From NCBI GenBank assembly GCA_947044405.1, contig CAMRHE010001076.1:168601-232600 (forward strand): a stretch of 64,000 bases of DNA. The letters run 5' to 3'. Positions 52,201-59,774 of this stretch are shown here, piece by piece. The notes beneath the pieces are model-generated. The model searched no databases and was not told the origin of the DNA. It saw only the letters and a list, made by a program, of their open reading frames with translations. Every line of letters starts with the position of its first letter. Within the stretch, counting starts at the first letter, position 1. Origin of the DNA: Leptodactylus fallax. Taxonomy: Eukaryota > Chordata > Amphibia > Anura > Leptodactylidae. A program made the translations under genes and the position numbers.

Positions 52201-55200
52201 ACCCACTGTACTCCTGATGGTTCCAAAGTTCGGCTAATGCACTTGCTGTCTACATTTAGCCTTAGACTTGGCATACTGTCTAAATAATACCATTACTTAG
52301 AACGTATACACCACCACTATATAGTGCCAAAATGATTCCACAATATAATACCTAAGTAACATTCCTTTACAGAGCCAAAATAGCACCGCCATACAGTACT
52401 TACATAATGGCAACAGACAGTGCACAAGAAACATCCCATACACTGCTGAAAATACAGCCATACAGTGCTCCATTACTACTGCCAAACATTGCAGCCATAT
52501 AGTGCTGATATAATACCACCATGCGATGATAGAACAATACAGCTTTATAGTGCTTAAATACAGTGCCCAAATAATACAGCCATACAGTACTTAAGAGATG
52601 CCACCATGCAGTGCCCAAACAACACAGTCATACAATGCTCAACCAATACTGCCAAACTAAGCACACATACAATATAATACTTAAATAATACTTTAATAGT
52701 GCTATAGACTGTCCAAACAATATAGCAATACAGTGCTTAAAAGGAATATATCAACAGATTATATTTATCTGTTTTTATTTTCTGATTGTACATTTTTTTT
52801 TATTCTATTTTCTGTCCATGATGATGGGGGCGGCCATCTTCCCTGAGCTTCTCCTCTGCTCTGTTAACAGCAGGGCTGTGGAGTCGGAGTCGTGGAGTCG
52901 GAGTCGGTGCCTATTTTGGTGGAGTCGGAGTCTGTATAAAATGGACCGACTCCGACTCCCAAAATATATAATAAATTGGTACAGTTAGTAGTACAATGCA
53001 GTATGTGCTGAATATATTTTCATAAGAATTTGGGAAAATGATGAAATGTTGAAAATGATGACATGTCCTGTAAAGGTCTGTTCTATTCCTCATATAATGA
53101 TGAGACTGAGTTCTGAGTGAACCTATAAGGTTTAGCAGTGCCAGGGCTGTGGAGTCGGAGTCGGTGCCTATTTTGATGGAATCGGAGTCGGAGTTGGAGT
53201 CGGAGTCAGGGGAAATTGAGGAGTTGGAGTCGGAGTCGGGGCTTTGGCGCACCGACTCCACAGCCCTGGTTAACAGTATTTAGTGATCTGCTTTACAGCA
53301 GTCTCATGGTGATAGGCAGCAGTAGTCTGGAGCTGACACACTGAGGTCTAAGGGAGAATTTTCTAGAATTGCTCTGTGCGGGGAGGGGGAGGAGATAAGC
53401 TGTGACTTCATTTATTGACAGTAGTGATGTAATGATGGGTCAGTGGTGTTATCTATAGAGGCGTTATCTTCTATTGTAATGTAAATGTGATGTCAATTAC
53501 ATCAATTACCACTGTCCATGGTGAGCTCCATGCAGAAGAAGAAGTCCCATTCCATGCATGAGACTGTGATCGCGCTGAGCAGTACTGTCAGTGACCGACT
53601 GCTCCACCCTAGGTGTGAGAAGGAGCGCTATCGGAAGTCTTTCCTCCCCACCGCGGTTAGGCTGTACAACCAACACCGACCTAAGCGGAGATCATTACAT
53701 ACAGAGAACTGAAATATCTCTCTGCCTGTTATATCCCCCCCCCCCCTCTGCTACGTCCTATCTGTCTGTCTGCTATTAATGTAATGCCTCTCACCTTGGA
53801 ACATTCCTGTACATGTTGTATTTGTATTTGTATCTGCTTATCTTATCTTTGCTGCTGTAACACACTGAATTTCCCCATTGTGGGACTATTAAAGGACTAT
53901 TATTATTATTATTATTATTATTATTATGTGTTGCAATTCTGAATACGGCAAAATAGTGCTCTAATAATACTGCCAAGCTGTGTCCAAATAATAAGGCCAC
54001 ATACTACTTAACTAATATGGCCATGAACTGTCCAAATAATACAGCAATATAGTGCTCAAATAATACTATCACTCATTACCCGTATAATACAGCCATATTT
54101 TAGTTAAGTAATACCACCATGCAATGCCTATACAATGCAGCTACACAGTGCTCAAACAATATTGCCATAATACAGTAGTCAAATCGCGTCACAATACTTT
54201 GCCTAAATAATACTGCCACATACAAAGTCCTCAGTAAATTAATGTATGGAAACGAACATTATGATTACTGCAGACAGACCCAGGCCAGTGAAGCCCTATA
54301 GATGGGGAATCTGAAGAATAAGGTATAAAACCTCATGTTTATTACAGCAGTGACATCATAGATCTGACCTTCTATTCCTGAGCAGTAGGGGGCACTATTG
54401 TTATGACCTAGAAAAACCGAGCCAAAGATTTTATTCCAGCATTAGTTGTCTATGCCAAGAAGAGGTAACAGGTATGTGGGGACAGGGAGTGAACTAGTGA
54501 AGGGTTAGTATTGTGGCTCCCGGCTCCTTTGTACGGTAGAGCGGCCTCCTCCTGATTCAGCTGCTCACAAGATTCTGCTGTTCTCAACAGGACTAAAGAA
54601 ATTAAGTGCGACACGTCCCTGCTGGTTAAATGTCACCGGGGAATTTTATACAAACGTTCCTGCTTCACTCAGCAAAAAAGCCTCCACGTTGCAGCTCCTT
54701 CCCAGAGCAATCCATAAAAGATGCGACAATGCCACAATGTATCTGCCGTATGAGGTCACATCCCACCTCCCATCATATACCGCCTGTAGTCAGGAATAGT
54801 GGATACATAAGATACAGCCTAAGCTAAACGTATACACATGTAGTTACATTATATTATGTTGTATACTCTAATCACATCCAAAGCTTCAAACACAATTCTG
54901 TCGGATAATACAGAATTTAGTCTTCAGGCTGCACGACCTGACATCTCTGGGTGCAGGCATGGGGGAGATTTATTATTCATTTACGTCAAATTTCTCCAGT
55001 TTATGACAATAATAGTCAATGCAATAATTTTTGTAAGTGGGGTTTTTTTTTTGTGTCTCCCGAGTGTTCTCTTCATGAAAGCAAAGTGGCACAGGCTTGA
55101 TACAGGCTCATTATAGAGCCGAAACGTTGCATGGGGCAATAAACCCACTTTTTACTTCACCACACTATGGAGTGCTGCCTCTTTTTTACATTTTGAAATC

Positions 55201-58200
55201 TATATCAGCTACAAGATGGAGTAAAGTACAGCACCGGCGCGGACCGGAGGAGAAGCCACCACCTTTAGGAAGAGGCCTGTGCCTTGTTAGAAATGAGGCA
55301 GGTCTTCCACCGGTGCCCGGGATATGAAGACTGGCGTAGAATATGCCACTCTTCATAAATATGCCCCATAGTGCTTACACATTTAGTTATATTAAATTAT
55401 GTCTTATACTCTAGTCACACCCAAAGCTTCAAACACAATTCTGCTGGATCATTCTGCTGAAACAAGAGCATTCCCGATGGGCCTCAGACCCCGGAGGGCT
55501 ATCGGGCCCCAATCCTCCCAACCACTGCCAGAGTTGTGCATGCCTTAGTACACTCACTGCACTGCATACAGATAGGCACAGCCTATATGCCCATATAATA
55601 CATTGCCGAGAATATTTCAAACTACCCAGGAATGTGCAGAGCTTATTTCCAATGTCTGAACTACACCTGCTGTCTCTTTAGACCATTCAGCTGCTTCTCT
55701 TTTCCTTCCCCATGCTCTACACTGCAGCACTGCTTGCTCACATTAGCTTTCACAAGCTCAGTAGGAAGTTAATAAATGAAGAGCTGATGTCTATTATAGC
55801 AAGGACAGAAAGATTATTAACTGTATAACTCATGAATAAAGCAGATACTTCCCACGTATATGAGAGAAATGTCATTTTCTAGAATTTTAATATTGATGAC
55901 CTTTCCTTAGCAATAGTCATCAGTATTAGATCCAACACCCAGGACCACAGATCAGCTGATTAAAGCGGAAGCGGCATCTTCGTTCGTCACTTGGCCTGTG
56001 TACAGTTCAGTCTCATTCAAGTGAATGAGACTGAGCTGCAATACCGAGCACAGCCACTATACCATGTACGGTGCTCTGGTTGGTGAAGAGGCCGAAGTGT
56101 TTATCTGGATGCTGTGGTTTTTTCAAGTAGTTGATCGGAGGGGGTTCTGGGTGTCGGAAACTCATCGATCTGCCCTAAGGGTAGTTCATCAGTATCTTAA
56201 TCTGGGAATACCCCTACAAAGGGGTGGAGAATCCCTTCTCATAATAAAGCTGCCCTAGTAATTAACAGATCTATAACCTCTATCAATCAGTGACTTTTAC
56301 CAAGAAAAGCTACTTGCAGCTACTCAGTTTCCCTGCAGTGGCCTCTGCAGGGGAAATGAAGTATTACATAGTGCGTATCACATTCGTAGGTGGTGCTTAA
56401 ATATGCGGAGGGGCCAATCTCTCCAGAGCTGACTAGTAGAGGGCGTGCACAGGAGGGTTTTACCTCTATGGTGTGTTTGCTGTACACCCTAATAGGCCTC
56501 CATTCATGTACATGATCTAGTCATCCCTGGGACAATATTCTACATGTGGGGGCATAACAGATACATTAAAAAATCCTTTAAGCCACAACACATGAATCAT
56601 ATTTAGCTTTCCAGCCATGAACGAAACAGTATTGAAGCCAAATCAGAAAACAAAAATCTGCATTTATCATGGGCAGACACAGAGGCTGCAGCCGCGGAGG
56701 TGTCGCTGGAATAAGAGAATTGTGCCAGCTTTACCACAGATATCAATATTTTATCCTTATGAGTAAAGCGTAATAATAATACTATGTAGCGTTTATTGAC
56801 AATCTGGATAATTAGCATATTTCCCAGGCTGGAGGTTGTCGGTATGAATAATGCATGGGCACGGTGCTGGGTTATGTACAGTATGTTTACTGCAGAGCGG
56901 CTGACATGAATTATTTACACTCAGTACTAGAGCAGATTCTGCTGCAGTCTCCGGTCTGGGGGATGTGGCCGGACTCTGACTTCACAGCTCCATTAAACCA
57001 TTACAGTAACATCTTATTGTGTGTCGCTCATTGCACACTTAAGATCTGGGAGGATATTTCATGTATTCCAGGTGCCAGGACATGGAGGAGATAGTCAGAT
57101 ATTCTGGGCTGGTAAGGCTCCATGCACACAACCGTGTGCTTAGTCAGTGTGCTAGCCGTGCTTCTCACTGAGCCACTTGTCTCTGTGGTCCCATACACAT
57201 GCCCATCTTATCATGGGCCCGTGTAAGCAGGACAGGGCCTAGATCTTTCTTTGTAGCCCGGGCTCACTAGATGAAGTGAATGAGTCCATGGGGGCACAAG
57301 CTTTGTGCCATTTGTGCCGGGCAGATGCACACATCATGTGAATATACCCTAATCCAACCGAGAGATTAAAGGGATGTCCAGGTTTTAATGGCACTTAAAA
57401 ATTATGCCCTGAAATAGTGCCACTCTGGTCCTGAGGATGTGTCTGGTACTGCAGCGTAACAAAATTTACCTCAATATCACATAAAGGCCATGCAATGATT
57501 TGAGAATAAATACAAGCAGCCATTGTTTTTCCAATTTTATACTATAAGACTCCATTGCCTTAAAGGGGTTGTATAAGATTAAAAACATGGGGTCAGTTTG
57601 TTATCCCGGGCAGGGGAAGTCTTATCACTGACCTATTGCACAAGGGAGTTGTGTCCGTCAGCACCCATAGGTAAGTACATGCATCTACCCACGACTCTGG
57701 TGTCCGTTTTCTATCTGTGTCGCTTTATAAAGTGCCGTCGCCTTTCCTCATTCATTTGGTAAACAATTTGTTGTTTACTTGATTGATACTGACTGCACTA
57801 CCAGACACAACCAATGAGTGGCGCTTTCTCATATAAAATTAGTAAATAGTCTTATGTTTCCAATTCTGCTACAACACTGTGGCGAAAGGACTATTGTCAT
57901 GTCTATGGGCAACATCTGCAGGGGGAAGAGACTGGTCATAGCAGCCATGTGACGCCATATTGGACAGCTAGTCATTATATTCATTTCTAAAGGACGAAGA
58001 CTAGCGAGGGATGGAACATCATTGGTATAGTACAAGGTTTTATTTTTAACCCCATCCAGTTATTAAAGATGCCATGCCCCTTTAAAACCTAAAAGATCCC
58101 TTATGACTGTGCCAATGTGAGTGGAGAAGGGAAAAAGCTGCATTCACTGGTGCATGGTACAGGTAAGTGATCACGAGACTGCAGACACTGCACACTATCC

Positions 58201-59743
58201 ACTAGATCACCAGGGACTATGGGACACATCAATAAGACTGCTGTTTGCATTCTGCTGACATAGATGCGCCACAATTATTAAGAGTCAGAGGTTTCCTAAT
58301 AATGGTGGTGCAGGTAGTGTGATCCATACAGCACAAACTGAAATCTTTGCTTTCAGATGTGACTAACACCAGTTTTCTGATGTAAGGAATCACAAATTTG
58401 TTGCTAGGTTAGTGGCGCGAGCTGCGAAAATGGTGCAATTTTGATGCAAATGTGACACCAAAGATTGCACCTTTTTAAGCACCAGTCCACCAGGTGTAGG
58501 AAACTAAAGCTCTTGAATACTGGGGGGTAATGTTAACCCTCTGCGGATTTTGTTGTGCTGGGCGATAATGACCCAAATCAAAATCACGATTAATTGAACA
58601 TTTTACCTCGATTGTGATTAATGAAGAATTATTTTAGGACACTCTCATGTTTACATGCTACAACCCCTTAGTTATATGCCGGGCCGTGCCACTGAGTTTT
58701 GGGCACTCACGCATCAGCAATCCTGATTGGATGATGTACAGTTAGTGACATATCTTATAGCCAATGGCAGTGAGAGGCAGGATGGCGTGAAAGCAAAATA
58801 ATTAAAATAATCAATGTCAGCGAGTTCACATGTATAAATTGAGCTTTCTTTCAATTTTAGTTATTTTCTGATTAATTGTCCAGCCCTACCCATGGGTAGA
58901 TGATATACCGCTAACCCACTTGGGCAGTATCTACTAGTTCATGTCTTGCTCCACATTTATCAAGTGTTTTAGCTACTTATACATCTTGTATGATAAACTG
59001 GCATGACTTTTCGGGACAGGGGTGGGTCAAACTGCAAATGTACCAAAATTTGGAGCTTTTATGGTATAAACTAAGCTAACAAATAGGAGGTGTAAAGTTA
59101 GACAAAGACAGTCCAATAATGGGACTGACTTATTGCCAAGCATCAGACACTATGATAAATTTGTCACATTTTCAGACTGTCTGGTCTAACGTAATCTCTT
59201 GGTAAGGACGAGTCTAGGGGATGAATGTTTACCCACCTTGGATTTAGCTCCATTCCTTGGGTAGATTCCATACTGGAGATCTGCCCAGCTGGTTAGTATA
59301 TATTCACTATCGGTAAAAGTATATCACCAGATTGCAGAAGCTATTGATGTAAAGACAAGGTGGCACCTGTTGTAAATGTAGCAGAGAATGGTGTATGTGA
59401 TCCTGGAGTCATAGGGGTGAAAAAATATGAGATTGAAAGGAAGTCTATAAGAAGGAGTCAAGAGAACAGCCTATTGGTTCTTATTCGTCTTGTCAAGAAA
59501 ATCAGCTCAGGCAAGTTGTGTGATTTTCAACAGATAGATGAAAAATAAATAGATGATAAGATAGATAGATGTGAGATAAAAAACTAATTACATAGATACA
59601 GAAGATAGATAGATAGATAGATAGATAGATACAGAAGATAGATAGATGATAGATAATAAACAGATAGATGATTGATAGATAGATAGATATGAGATACATA
59701 GATGATAGATAGATATGAGATAGATATGAGATAGATTGATATT

Positions 59744-59774
<31 letters not shown>

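Noticed and set aside
53518..53712. Possible host gene on the + strand ([20 protein letters not shown])
   Set aside because: The peptide is the typical tail of an L2-like LINE and is followed by its 3' UTR and (ATT)n end.
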